The position numbers and the translations under genes are program-made. The notes beneath the pieces were generated by a model, which was not told the DNA's origin, searched no databases, and was given only the letters and a program-made list of their open reading frames with translations. 64,000 bases of DNA. Source: Grammothele lineata (taxonomy: Eukaryota; Basidiomycota; Agaricomycetes; Polyporales; Polyporaceae). Below, piece by piece: positions 1 through 10,326 of this stretch; the first letter of the stretch is position 1; each line of letters begins with the position of its first letter. The stretch lies in NCBI GenBank assembly GCA_002150815.3, contig NDFF03000018.1:229074-293073 (forward strand). The letters run 5' to 3'.

Positions 1-185
1 CAGATCGTAGACAAGACCATAATGGAAGCCGACAAGGACGGTGATGGGAAACTCAGTTTCGAGGAGTTCGTCCAGATGGTTTCCAATACGGTGCGTCCGC
101 TTTGACTTCAGCTCCATATATACTGATCAGCCCACTCTCGTTGCAGGATATTGTAAAACAAATGACACTGGAGGACCTCTTCTAA
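1..185 (+). CDS. cnb1: Calcineurin B regulatory subunit, C-terminal end (5' truncated by the window)
   Basis: Exons 1..90 and 147..185, with a GT-AG intron at 91..146 ending in ttgcag. The first exon encodes the last EF-hand: the calcium loop reads [13 protein letters not shown], with Asp/Asp/Asp and the terminal Glu at the ligand positions. The second exon ends in the tail [12 protein letters not shown] that is typical of fungal calcineurin B. The protein is the Ca2+-binding partner of the calcineurin phosphatase catalytic subunit and acts in stress and cell-wall signalling. Only about 42 residues lie in the window, so start and length cannot be judged. Identification rests on the tail and the EF-hand; other EF-hand proteins lack that tail. 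Confidence 0.9.
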
Positions 186-546
186 CGACCGCGCATCGTC
201 ACGCCCGTCATGATCCGCTGTGTATATCCCCCTACATTCACGCACCCCCGTACCCGCAATCTCACTGTCTACTACTGCGTGTAATATCTCTTCTGTATTC
301 CTTTGCGCGTAACATAGGATGGTTTGGTGACTGTAGGTCACTCGTTTGACAATGCCCCACATTTGTCGCGGACTCGGACACAACTCACTATTTCCTTCGA
401 GGATCCCAGCACGCAGATCAGGGCTATTGCGAGAGTACCATGTGCTAGCACCTTAGAATATCCGAGGATGCACCGAAAACACTCGAATGAAGAACGTCAA
501 GCACCCGCCGGGTCTATTACAGTGGTAGAGGGTACGATGACGATGT
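186..546. other. Convergent 3' intergenic region
   Basis: Lies between the calcineurin B stop and the ATP synthase d stop. The open frames here are short and match no family I recognise. Probably the two 3' UTRs. Confidence 0.6.
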
Positions 547-1448
547 TTACATGAGGGCCAGGTTGCCGAACTTCTCCTTGTAGCCTAAAAACAGTTGAGT
601 GCGGGGACGAGCAGTTGTGTGAAAGGACATACCAGGCACAGTCCACTTGCCCTTCTTCACCATCGTCTCGACGGCCTCGACGATGCGCGGGTGTGCCTTG
701 CCAACCTCCTCGGCCTTTGTACAGAGATACGACGTTGGCCACACGTCTCAGGTTGGAGAACAAGATCAAAGGCTACTCACAGTAAGGTCCTCGAAGGGGC
801 GGGCATCCTCAATGTTCGCGAGGGTGGCCTGGAGGTCCTTGAGCTCGGCGTCGATTTTATCCGAGGTCTCCTTCGCTTTCGCGACCTGAAGCACCGAACG
901 AAAACCCTCAATCAGCCCCACTTCATCGTCATAGCACCATCCTACAACAACACCACCGGCGCGAGAAATACTCACTGCCTTGGCCTCGAATGTCTCAATC
1001 GCCTTGATTTGCGCGCTCACGTCGTATGTGACGGGCTTGAAGTCGCGGATGATCTTCTCGGCCTCGTCGACGACGGCCTTGTTGCGGAGGACGGAGCGGT
1101 AATGCTCAAGATCGACAGTGGTGGGCTGGGAAGCGAGCTGGGCGTGGATGCGCTGGGCATCACCGTGCCGCTTGCGGAACGCCTGGAGGGCCGCAACAGT
1201 CTCTGTCGTGGCCGATGTATGAGTATGCGTTCGTCGAGTATCGATGTATCTTCCGCCCGTCCACAGTCGTGATCCTCTCGTATTTCGGGATGGTAGAAAG
1301 TGAGCGGAAAGACTTACCCTTGCCGAGACCGAGGGAGGAGTAGATGCGGGCGAAGTCCTGCGAAGAGTAGGATGTTCAACGTCACGCGTACCTACAGGTT
1401 TTATAGGTGCAAACTCACCACCGTCGCGGCTGCTACTTTTGAGGCCAT
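547..1448 (-). CDS. ATP7: Mitochondrial ATP synthase subunit d
   Basis: Six exons on the minus strand: 1419..1448, 1318..1357, 976..1202, 781..885, 633..714 and 547..584, giving 522 nt and 173 residues, the usual length of fungal subunit d. The start MASKVAAATV is followed by DFARIYSSLGLGKE, the central QPTTVDLEHYRSVL and FKPVTYDVSAQIKAIETFE blocks, and the C-terminal tail KKGKWTVPGYKEKFG, all typical of the family. The protein is part of the peripheral stalk of the F1Fo ATP synthase at the inner mitochondrial membrane. All splice sites are GT-AG; the acceptor before AEEVGKAHP reads acaaag, which is weaker than the others. It is transcribed away from hexokinase across about 0.9 kb. Confidence 0.93.
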
Positions 1449-2360
1449 GTCGAACCTGAGGTTAGAGGTGAGGTCAACCCACGCAGAAAGAAAGAGGGAG
1501 AGAGAGATCGCGCACAGAAAAGAGGGTGAATCGTGGGTGCACTGGCGCGACTTGGGAGGTGTTGTCCGACTCACCGCCGGAAACGGCCGATGCTCCTTTG
1601 GGCGCTAAACGAGGTAAGGGGACTGCCGCCGGTCAGGCCAGGGTCCAGCATGAAGCGAGAGGCGCAGAGGAGCCCGCGTGTTTTACATCTTCTCCTTGTA
1701 CCTCTACTCCGACCGTTTGTAAGTCTGCGCCCCGGTGTTCGGATAGTGTCTCAATCAAGCAGTCGATTGAAAATGTGGCTGCTTGTCCTGACGCCAGTTT
1801 GTAACGACAAGTGGTTAGCGCCTTCTGGGTACCGATAGGGACATGCGCACGCGCGCAAGCCCCACCGTGTCCGTGAGTCGTAGATTCTCCGTTGGCCATG
1901 ACCACATCACTGAGCTCTGGGGCAGACTGCCTGCGCACGGGTGGCAGGAAATTGTGCATATTCTACGGCATACTACGGGCGTCGGCGATGGGCTGCAGTA
2001 ACACATGTACTGTCGGGCCATAGACGAGGCTGGACTGTTCCCGACTCCGGAGCATAGCTGACTTGGTACAGGTACGGGCAGTTGGATCTTCGCGGGGTCC
2101 CTGCACCAGCCATTCGCAGACCTGACGCGACCGACTGGAGCGGGCCAAGAGACGAGCTGGAAGTCGGTCGAGAAGACGGTTGCATTTGCGAGGGCATCCC
2201 ACTCGAAATGGCAGGCAGGCGATCGCAATACGGCACGTGACGTTCGGCGGTATGTCATAAGGACCCTGGCCCCGTCCTCACCCGCCCAAGATTCCCTCGG
2301 CACTCGTCCCATCTGCTCTTGCCGCCCTCTGCCCCCTCTCAACCCTCGCTTTTCGCACCG
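1449..2360. promoter_or_regulatory. Divergent intergenic region between ATP synthase d and hexokinase
   Basis: Holds the upstream regions of both genes. The minus-strand frames of up to 188 codons here lack start context, introns or any recognisable motif and look like chance frames in GC-rich DNA. A pyrimidine-rich stretch lies just before the hexokinase ATG. Confidence 0.5.
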
Positions 2361-4938
2361 ATGAGCAAGACCTCTGCACACTTTGCCCCCGATCCCGAGG
2401 TCGGCCGGCGGGTCTTAGACGACATCGAGAACATGTTCCGTCTCACGAAGGACAATCTCATGGATATCACTACCCACTTCCTCAAGGATTTTACCCTCGG
2501 ATTAAGCGAATACAACCACCCTATGGCCATGATGTGCGCATCGCTTCAGATTCACTCGAGGGCCCCTATCTCACCGTGCTAGGCAGTCCTACCTTCGTCA
2601 CTGGCGTACCAAACGGCTCCGAGGTTGGGTGAGTGCTCCCATTTCTTACCTGCGCGCCTGGAAACCCGTACCTGCGCTCTATCGACGCTTGTTGCCCTCG
2701 CGCACACTCGCCGCCCTCCACCGAGCTCGTCCGGAGCGTGCATCGTCTCCCCCAGGTCACTGTGTCCCTCTTGTTCAAAGTTGGCATGGGTAGGCCTAAT
2801 GCGGGAAGTCGGCCCGCCATCGTATCAGGCTTCTCCGTTTTGGTCGCCCCGAGATTACGTTCACTCGGCGTAACCGCTCATCGATTGGATGCTTTGGGAG
2901 GCGCAGCTCACCTAGAAGTCGCTGTCCGTCGCCCGAGCACTAGCGTGCACCATATGATTCGCTGCAACCCCGGGACTCCCGGTAGCGCGTACGCGAGCAC
3001 CTTTTTGTACGGAATTGCGAGAAAGCCGCGATGCGTTGTTTGTCACAGGACCGCGAAAGATTCTCTTCGGTCGTTTTTGCGCGAAGGGGATCGACGTCAT
3101 AGCGTCCGCCTACCATTTTTGTACCGGACGTCATAGCGCTCAATAGATCAGGCACTGACTGATCTCGTCTAGCACCTTCCTCGCCCTCGATCTCGGTGGA
3201 ACCAATTTGTACGTTGTTCCCTGCATCATTTGTTCATCTCCTCACTACTCTTTCAAGGCGAGTTTGCGAAGTCGAGCTCCTTGGAAACCATGAATTCGTC
3301 TTGAGGCAGCAGAAATATAAAGTCTCCGACGCCCTCAAGACTGGAGAGGCGAGCACTCTCTTTGGTCAGTCTCTTAATCTCGTGATGTTACTGTCCACTA
3401 ATCAGTTGTCGTGCAACAGACTACCTCGCAGACTCCGTCGACGCCTTCCTCACCGAGTATGCCTCGGCTGTTCCCTCTAGTCCGTCCAGCGAGCAGCCTA
3501 ATCCCTTTGCCGCTCCCTCACTTTCAGAGGACACGAGCGTCCCTCTCGGCTTAACATTCAGCTTTCCAGTAGAGCAGACTGCTCTCAACCGTGGAAAGAT
3601 CCTCACGTGGACCAAGGGGTTTTCGGCAAAGAATGCCATCGGAAACGATGTCGTGCAACTGCTGCAAGACGCATTCAATCGTAAACACCTGCACGTCAAG
3701 TGCGTTGCGCTTGTCAATGATGTGAGTTTGTCCTCCCTCCTTGGAACATTTTCCAAGACTGAGTTCTGCAGACGGTTGGAGCGATGCTGTCTCGTGCATA
3801 CACTGGGGGTGGCTGTATCCTCGGTATGTTCCTTCCTTGTAATTACATGCCCAAAGTTCTCACAATCCTCGTGCGGTTTTCAGGTAGTATCTTTGGCACT
3901 GGAACCAACGGCGCGTACCTGGAGAAGGTGGAGAACATCACCAAATTAGGTGACATTCCCGCTCGCAAGAATGGTGGCTACATGGTTGTGAACACCGAAT
4001 GGGGCGCGTTCAACAGCACGGTTAGTATACCTTACGTCCAGGTAAAAAACGACTTCTGAATCATTTTTGTGCCAATAGCGCACAGTACTGCCCACCACGC
4101 CTTATGATAATAAGGTAGACCGCCGGTCAATCAACCCCCGATTGCAAGCCTTCGAGAAATTCATCTCTGGAATGTACCTTGGCGAGATTACCCGCAATAT
4201 CCTCCTATCCCTCGTTGACGCGGCGCCCAAGCCTCTTCTCTTCAACGGTCGAGCGAGTAAGCAGATGAACACCCACTACGGCCTCGACACGGCAGTTATG
4301 TCCGAAGTCGAGGAGGCTTGGGAATCTGGGCGTAGTGACACAACGCCAAAGGTCAACGGCTCCGCCGTGCCCGATTGGCAGTCCCCACATTTCACGGAGG
4401 TGGACAAGATGTCGCCGGAGGACGTCGCGCGCCTCGAGCGCATCCGTGGGATCATCATCCAACGCCTCGAGATGGACGCCGAGGACGTCTCCCTCCGCGA
4501 TGCGGCGATAGTGCGGTGGGCGTCGTCGCTCGTTGCGAACCGCGCGGCTCGCCTTAGTGGATGCGCGGTCGCGGCGGTCCTCGTGCAGACCGAGCGAGCG
4601 AAGCTTGGCGGCGGTTTCACGACGGACGAAGAGAAGATCTGCGTCGGCGTGGACGGGAGGTGAGTCTTGACGGATCGATCGGGACACGGAAATGTCCTAA
4701 TTCCCGGTTGCAGTCTCATCCAGCACTATCCCAACTTCAACGCCCGCGTACGCGACTCACTACGTGAGCTTGTCGGTGCAGAAGTCGAGGAGAAGGTCGA
4801 GATCGGTCTTGCGAAGGACGGAAGTGGTGTTGGTGGTGCGTATACCTATCCTTTCACACTGCTAAGTTTTGTGTATCTGATAATTTGTTATCAATAGCTG
4901 CCTTGTGCGCCTTGCAGGCTATCAAGCAAGGTCACTAG
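2361..4938 (+). CDS. HXK: Hexokinase
   Basis: Ten exons: 2361..2533, 2587..2628, 3173..3208, 3258..3364, 3420..3721, 3772..3823, 3884..4020, 4079..4659, 4714..4835 and 4898..4938, giving 1593 nt and 530 residues. It phosphorylates hexoses with ATP at the entry of glycolysis. Visible motifs are the N-lobe ATP loop LDLGGTNLRV, the sugar-binding LTFSFPVEQ and WTKGF region, ALVNDTVG with the catalytic Asp, IFGTGTNGAY, NTEWGAF, the glucose-contacting QAFEKFISGMYLGEI segment and, near the C-terminus, DGSLIQHYPNF and KDGSGVGAAL. The second intron (2629..3172, 544 nt) is about ten times longer than the rest. Whether this is a catalytic kinase or a regulatory hexokinase paralogue cannot be settled from sequence, but all catalytic motifs are present. 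Confidence 0.93.
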
Positions 4939-5803
4939 ATGTACGGACGACTAGAAGACGATATGTAGAGTGTGGGCCAGTTGAGCCATCTGCTGTGTAT
5001 CTTAGCTGTATTTTATCGATATCCCATACTAGCTCTCCATTTCACGCTACCAGGCACGGTCATATACGGCATGCAGATTGTGGTCCGTTTGCTTCCAAAC
5101 CCATGAGCTATTTCCCGCTCGCAGTGGCACATCACAGCACTGCAGGGATGTGTGTATTCGTGATTCATGTCCGGAGAATACGTAAAGAATAAATTGGATA
5201 GTGTTCGCAGCAAACAAGCTTGGCTGCTGTCGCTAAGGGAACAAATACGCGATGGTGGTTAATGTCCGGATCGTAGGATTAGTGAGTAGGCTTGTGGCCA
5301 ACTTCACATTGAGCTCCGGAAATCACGAGTAGACAACAGCCAAGAGGGAGGGATACTAGAAAACGTACAGAAATACCTATGTACAGATACAACGTCAGCC
5401 CGATTGATAGAAAAACTACAACAGCGTCGTGAACATGTCGTAAGAGAGCGGTAGCAAGAGGCAGCCCTGAAAGCGGAGACAGGGAATAGATGTCCTATGT
5501 ACAACGAGAACCGGCGAACCAACCTCCGGGATCGGATACGTGAACTAGGGACAGCAGCGGACTTGCGCGCGTCAGCGCATAGAGTAAATAGAGCAGCGAG
5601 ATGAACTGGGCAAGGCGCCACACGGGCGCGTCCCCAACATCATTTCCGTTGTCCGCATCTCCCTCTCTCTCTTCCCTCCGTCCACCACTCATCCCCAGCG
5701 GAACGTCCCCAACGTCCGCCCCGGCGCGACAATAGAAACCTCACCGGACCTCCTCTCTCCTGTCCGCACCCTTTTCTTCCCCGAACCCTCGCCCACCCTC
5801 ACC
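4939..5803. other. Convergent 3' intergenic region
   Basis: Lies between the hexokinase stop and the stop of the Zn2Cys6 regulator. No supported gene was seen. The minus-strand frames of 65 and 105 codons are unsupported. Confidence 0.5.
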
Positions 5804-6076
5804 CTAATGCGAGGGCCCTTGCTGCACCAAACTCCCGAAGCTGTCCGGGCGCTGCATCACGTCCACGAACTGGTTCCACTCCGAGAGCCCAAAGCCGATG
5901 CTCGCGCCCCACATCGAGCTCTCGTCCGCGGGGTGCACGTACGCGGGCTCGTGCCCGTCCCGGAAGACGTGCTGGTGGTGTGGCAGCGGCTGCTGCATCG
6001 CCTCGGCCTGCGCGCTCGCGTACTGCACCATCGGGAACGACTGCCGCGACGCGCCCGCCGGGGCCGTAGGTGAGTA

Positions 6077-6109
<33 letters not shown>

Positions 6110-8944
6110 TTGCGGGTGGACTTGGCCTTGCACTTGCGCTTGGGCGTGCGGCTGCGCGGCGAGGTGCGTCTGCACGTGCGGCTGGACGTAGTGCGGCGCG
6201 TGCCCATGAGGGTGCGGGTGCGACGGGTGCGGCTGGTGCGGCGGGTAGTGCGACGGGCCGCCAAGCTCGGACGGGTTCTGCGATGTCCACCGCGTCGCCG
6301 AGATCGGCGGCTGCGTCTGTGTCTGTTGTGCGCCCTGCGGAGCCGCTTGCGCCTGTTGCTGCTGCTGCTGCGCGGCATGCGGCGGGAGCGCGCCTTGCCG
6401 CGGCTGCACGTACGCGGCGCCGCGGGACGCCATCTGGCTGCTGCTACCACCGCCACTTGTTTGCGCGGTGTCGTAACGGCCGTAGCCCGGGGAGTCCGCG
6501 GACCGCGAATAAGGCGCGTCCTGGTACGGGAAGGCGAGCGTCCGGACGAGGCTCAGCACCTGCGCCTTCTTGCGCTCGCGCTCCTCCCGCGAGAGGCCGA
6601 GGAGCTCGTCCGAGTAGAGAGGGGCGAGGGCCTGAAGGATGGTCAGAGCTTTGTCCGCGACGGGCATCCAACGGCTCTGCTCGAGCGAGGCGATCGCCTT
6701 GCGGATATTCTCGCGGAAGAGGCTCGCCGCGGCCTGGTCCGGCTTCGTGATGAGCTGGAAGGAGAAGAACATCGCCGCGGAGAAGACGTGGAAGGGCCCC
6801 CAGTTCATGTGCCCGGGGACGGCGAGCGCGGTGTTGGAGAGGAAGTCTGGCCGCGTCTGTCCCACGAGCGCGATGAGCTGGGACGCGGCGCTGACCGCTA
6901 TTTCAAGACTGTCCGGAACCTTGGCGTACGGGCGGTGGAGGGTGAAACGGATGTGGTGGTACGCAGTGCGGATGATGACACTCTGGACCCCGAGACGGCG
7001 GACCGAGGTGATCGGGCTGGCGAGAGCGCGGGCAATGCGGAACTCATCGAGGTCGAGTTCCGGAGGAAGCGCATCGTACCAATCGGTGAGAGCCTTGTCC
7101 TTTTCCTGCACGGACGCATAAGGCACGGCGCGGAACGAGACCGCGTCGTCCATGATGTCTCCAAGCACGTACGCGAGGTTGAACAGAGCGATGTTTGGCA
7201 GGTACAGCCGTTGAGACTTGTCCACGGCAGGGTCACAATACGTCGGTAATTGGGTATTGAAGTGGTGGGAAGCAATGGCGAGGGGGCGCCCAAACATGAA
7301 TGCCTGCCAACGCTCGAGGAGGATGATGTGCCACCACGCCCACCGCCTCCGTTCAGCCACACTCCGTTCAAAACGCGTAGATCCCGGATCCCGGTGAAGA
7401 CCCATAGCGGTCCCTATGGTGACGAGTTCGCCGCGGACGCTCCAAGTCTCCTCGGGGTCTTCCTTGGCAAAGGTGAGATAGTGACTCCGGATGAGCATAA
7501 GCTCGACGAGCTCGAGGGAGTATGACCGGCCCGGGCTGCAGGTAGATCGCCGGTAGCGGTCCAGCGCCTCGCGCATTACGCCGTAGCATTTGCTGCCAAG
7601 CTCCTCGCACGTCTCCGACATACCGGACAGAAGCGCATGCCGTGGTGGGAGGTAACGCGCGGCGAGGGCAATGATGATGGACACTGTCGCGAGAACGAGG
7701 CGGTCGCCATACTTGCCGTTCTTGTATCGGTCCCAGCCGGCCAGCAGCGCAGGTTCGTTAACATGACGGTAGACCCAATTGCAATACTCGAAGTAGTACT
7801 GAACGAGGCCATCGATCATATGCTGTACCGGGAGTTGGGCGATGAGGTCATGATCCCATTCGCCGGCGGATCCGGTGTGCTCGTTGACCTCGGGGAGTGT
7901 GTGGACAGGAGATGTCGGAGAATATGGTGATACGGGACGTTCGCCATGGTCTTCATCGCGGTCGGTCGCCTGCAAAGGCGAGCATGTTAAGGTCGGAATG
8001 GATGGTTAGCAAAGTGAAGCTCTTACCGCGATCAGGTGCGACGCTGCACTCGTCGGCCCAGCGTAAAGGCCGCCCGACGCTTGTTGCCCAAGCATACCAG
8101 GTGCACTACTCATGTCGGCATCTTCCACTTTATCCTTCTCCTGAGGAGCGCCCTCCGTATCTGGACTTTGACTGGAAGGGAAGTCATAGGTGGGCGCTTG
8201 CGACGCATACGAAGGCCTCCGTACAACCTCCGCGGGATAGTTGGGGGGAAGAGGGCGAGAGGGCGATTGGAGGAATATGTGAGATTCGAGCTGGCTGAGG
8301 GCATTGCGGATGCGCGCAAACTCAATCGCGGGATCGACGGCAGTGCGGCTGATTTTGAATGCGAAGGTCAAGATGGCCTGAGCGCAGATTGATGAGGACG
8401 CGGGGGAGGGTACGTACTGCTGATCCGGAGCCCCTCTGTAAGTGGGATCGGCATCCTGACCTTGGTAGCACTGCGAAGTGGTGCCTACGCAGAGCCATAA
8501 GGGGAAGAGGTTGGTACGGGCGGGGGGAGAGGGGGTGGAGGATACGTACCTCTGAGGACGCAAGACGAGCAGGGACGATTCCTAGATATCCGAGGAGAAC
8601 GAGGAGATGAAGTCAGCCAGGGGGTCTTCGGAGGAATCGCTCGAGTCGGGCCTGCGTGGCCGGCGGACCATGCCCAGAGGGGCAAAAGCCGAGTCTGTGA
8701 GGAATGATACGGACCTGTCGCACTTGAGCTTGCTGTTCCTGCACGGCTCGCAGTTGATTGCCTTCCTGGCCCGCTTAGGGGGCGGGCGCGCATCTGGGCC
8801 TGCGAGGTCCATGGAATCGTGGGATCCGTTCGCGCCGGGTGAGCGGCCGCGGACTTGTTTTATGCGGGGGGGAGCAGACGAGGCGGAGGGGGTCGCGCTT
8901 GGAGGGGAGAGGAGACCGCCGTTGGGCGGTTGTGAGGAGGGCAT
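5804..8944 (-). CDS. Fungal Zn(2)Cys(6) transcription factor with polyglutamine tail
   Basis: Exons 8715..8944, 8550..8581, 8418..8484, 8027..8348 and 5804..7969 give 2817 nt and 938 residues. The DNA-binding cluster is assembled across three exons: Cys65-x2-Cys68-x6-Cys75-x5-Cys81-x2-Cys84-x8-Cys93, preceded by the basic stretch KRARKA. A short coil (FARIRNALSQLESHI) follows. The middle is a fungal-specific transcription factor domain, with the landmarks ELVTIGTAMGLHRDP and RRWAWWHIILLERWQAFMFG. The C-terminal third is rich in Pro, His and Gln, with a run of 12 Gln near residues 837-848. It is expected to be a nuclear regulator; its targets are unknown. The chosen start is the first Met of the frame that leads into the zinc cluster; the same frame stays open upstream to 9484, so a longer N-terminus is possible. 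The 69-nt intron 8349..8417 is my preferred splice to keep frame. Confidence 0.85.
6080..6112. repeat. CAG/CTG trinucleotide tract encoding polyglutamine
   Basis: A run of tgttgttgctgctg-type triplets on the plus strand encodes about 12 consecutive Gln in the minus-strand transcription factor. CAG and CAA codons are mixed, which limits slippage. Confidence 0.9.
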
Positions 8945-9570
8945 ATTTGCAATAGAGGCAGGCTGGGAGGAGGAGGGGGGGCCGCGGGGACGTCGGCGTG
9001 GCGGCGGGTGTCGCGCGAGGGACGGGCGACGCTGGCAGGGCGGGAGGAGGCGGGGGAGGGCGGGAGAGATGGGGGGAGGACAGAGGTCGACGTCGGGGAC
9101 GACAGCGGAGGCGAGCGCGATAGGAGCGTCTGTGGGCGCGGGAGGCGCCTGCGCTGGAGGAACTGCAAACGGCAATCGGCATGCCCTCTCAATGCCCCCC
9201 CGTTGACCGCGTGTGCCGACTCTTCGCCGCCTTCCGCTCCTTCCACATTCCGACTTTGAATAGGCATGCTCGACATCCAGGCGCGACGGAGTTCTGGCGT
9301 GGGACGGAGGGAGCGTAGCGAGATAGCGCTGGGGGAGCAGGATGCGGTGGACGGCAGCAGAGAGCACGCAGAAGGGCAGGCGAGCCTGGGAGGACGGCGG
9401 GACGAGCGACAGAAGAAGGTGGTGGTCGGACGAGAAGAGAGGATGGCTGGCTGTGGCCAGACACGGCGACGGCTCGGGGCGCAATGTCGAGCAGCCCCCG
9501 AAGGGGCTTGTCCGTGTTGTCCGCGGATTCCGACTCTCGCGCAGCCCGGGGCAGGCTCACGCGTGCGGGT

Positions 9571-9617
9571 GCGTGCCTCCGCGTACGTACGCGTGCCTCC
9601 GCGTACGTACGCGTGCC
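9571..9617. repeat. Tandem repeat, 20-bp unit
   Basis: The unit gcgtgcctccgcgtacgtac occurs at 9571..9590 and 9591..9610, with the start of a third copy at 9611..9617. Each unit contains the palindromic core cgtacg. Confidence 0.9.
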
Positions 9618-10175
9618 CGACTCGCCCTGTGCTGTCTTGTGCGGCCTTGTGCGGGAGCCAGTCGCTGCCAGTCGCTGCCGTGGGTCGCCGGCGCGTGCCG
9701 CCGACGCTGCACGCGCTCCTCACGGGCGCCAGATCTGATCTTGTGCTCCCCGCGATCGGCACCGCTCGTCCTCTCTCGGCCCACCCCCGAGCGGCCTCGA
9801 GGCTGCCCCCGGCCTCCCCGCCGCCATAGCTTGCATGACAGCTTCATGGAACCCGCTCTCCGTCCCAGCTCCTCGCCCGACTCTTTCCTCTCCCGCTGCT
9901 CCCGTTCCCTCTCCCTCCATCCGCATAACTGTGCGTTCCGCATGGCTGGACCGGTACACTGACGGTGACGTCATATCTTCGGGCCACCGGCGCTACGTCC
10001 CGAAGGTTGTGCGAAACATTAATTGTGTCGAAGCGTTGATCCGACCCCAGAGAGTCAAGCTACCGCCGGGAACCTACTGGCCACCTGCGGCGAGACGCTC
10101 GCCTTCAGAGCAGCCGTTCAGTAGGTGAAGGCGCTAGAATGTCCAAAAGCGGACGGATGGAGGAAGAAGGGTCTC

Positions 10176-10198
10176 GAAGGTTCCGCTCTCGTTCTCGA
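10176..10198 (+). promoter_or_regulatory. Possible heat-shock elements upstream of STI1
   Basis: The sequence reads GAAggTTC, then about 8 bp later TTCtcGA, with gaagaa just before it. These match the nGAAnnTTCn logic of Hsf1 sites and lie about 130-150 bp upstream of the STI1 ATG. STI1 is a known Hsf1 target in yeast. The match is short, so it is only suggestive. Confidence 0.4.
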
Positions 10199-10326
10199 GT
10201 GCGAACGTCTGCGGGCTCGAGGATGATAAAAGTCCTCTGCCCGGCCTCGCGCACGGCTCCGATCGCTCTCTATACACGTCGCTTCCATCCCTCGCCATCC
10301 CGCAAACCACCCACGCGTCACACGCC

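Larger units (their letters stand above)
8945..10326. promoter_or_regulatory. Divergent promoter region between the Zn2Cys6 regulator and STI1
   Basis: Very GC-rich. Long frames on both strands here are most likely chance products of base composition. It holds a 20-bp tandem repeat and possible heat-shock elements near STI1, listed separately. Confidence 0.55.

Noticed and set aside
6080..7249. 389-codon plus-strand frame opposite the transcription factor
   Set aside because: It is the antisense of the GC-rich, Gln- and Pro-rich coding region, starts in the CTG repeat as polyleucine, and shows no domain. The minus-strand frame carries the real fungal transcription factor domain.
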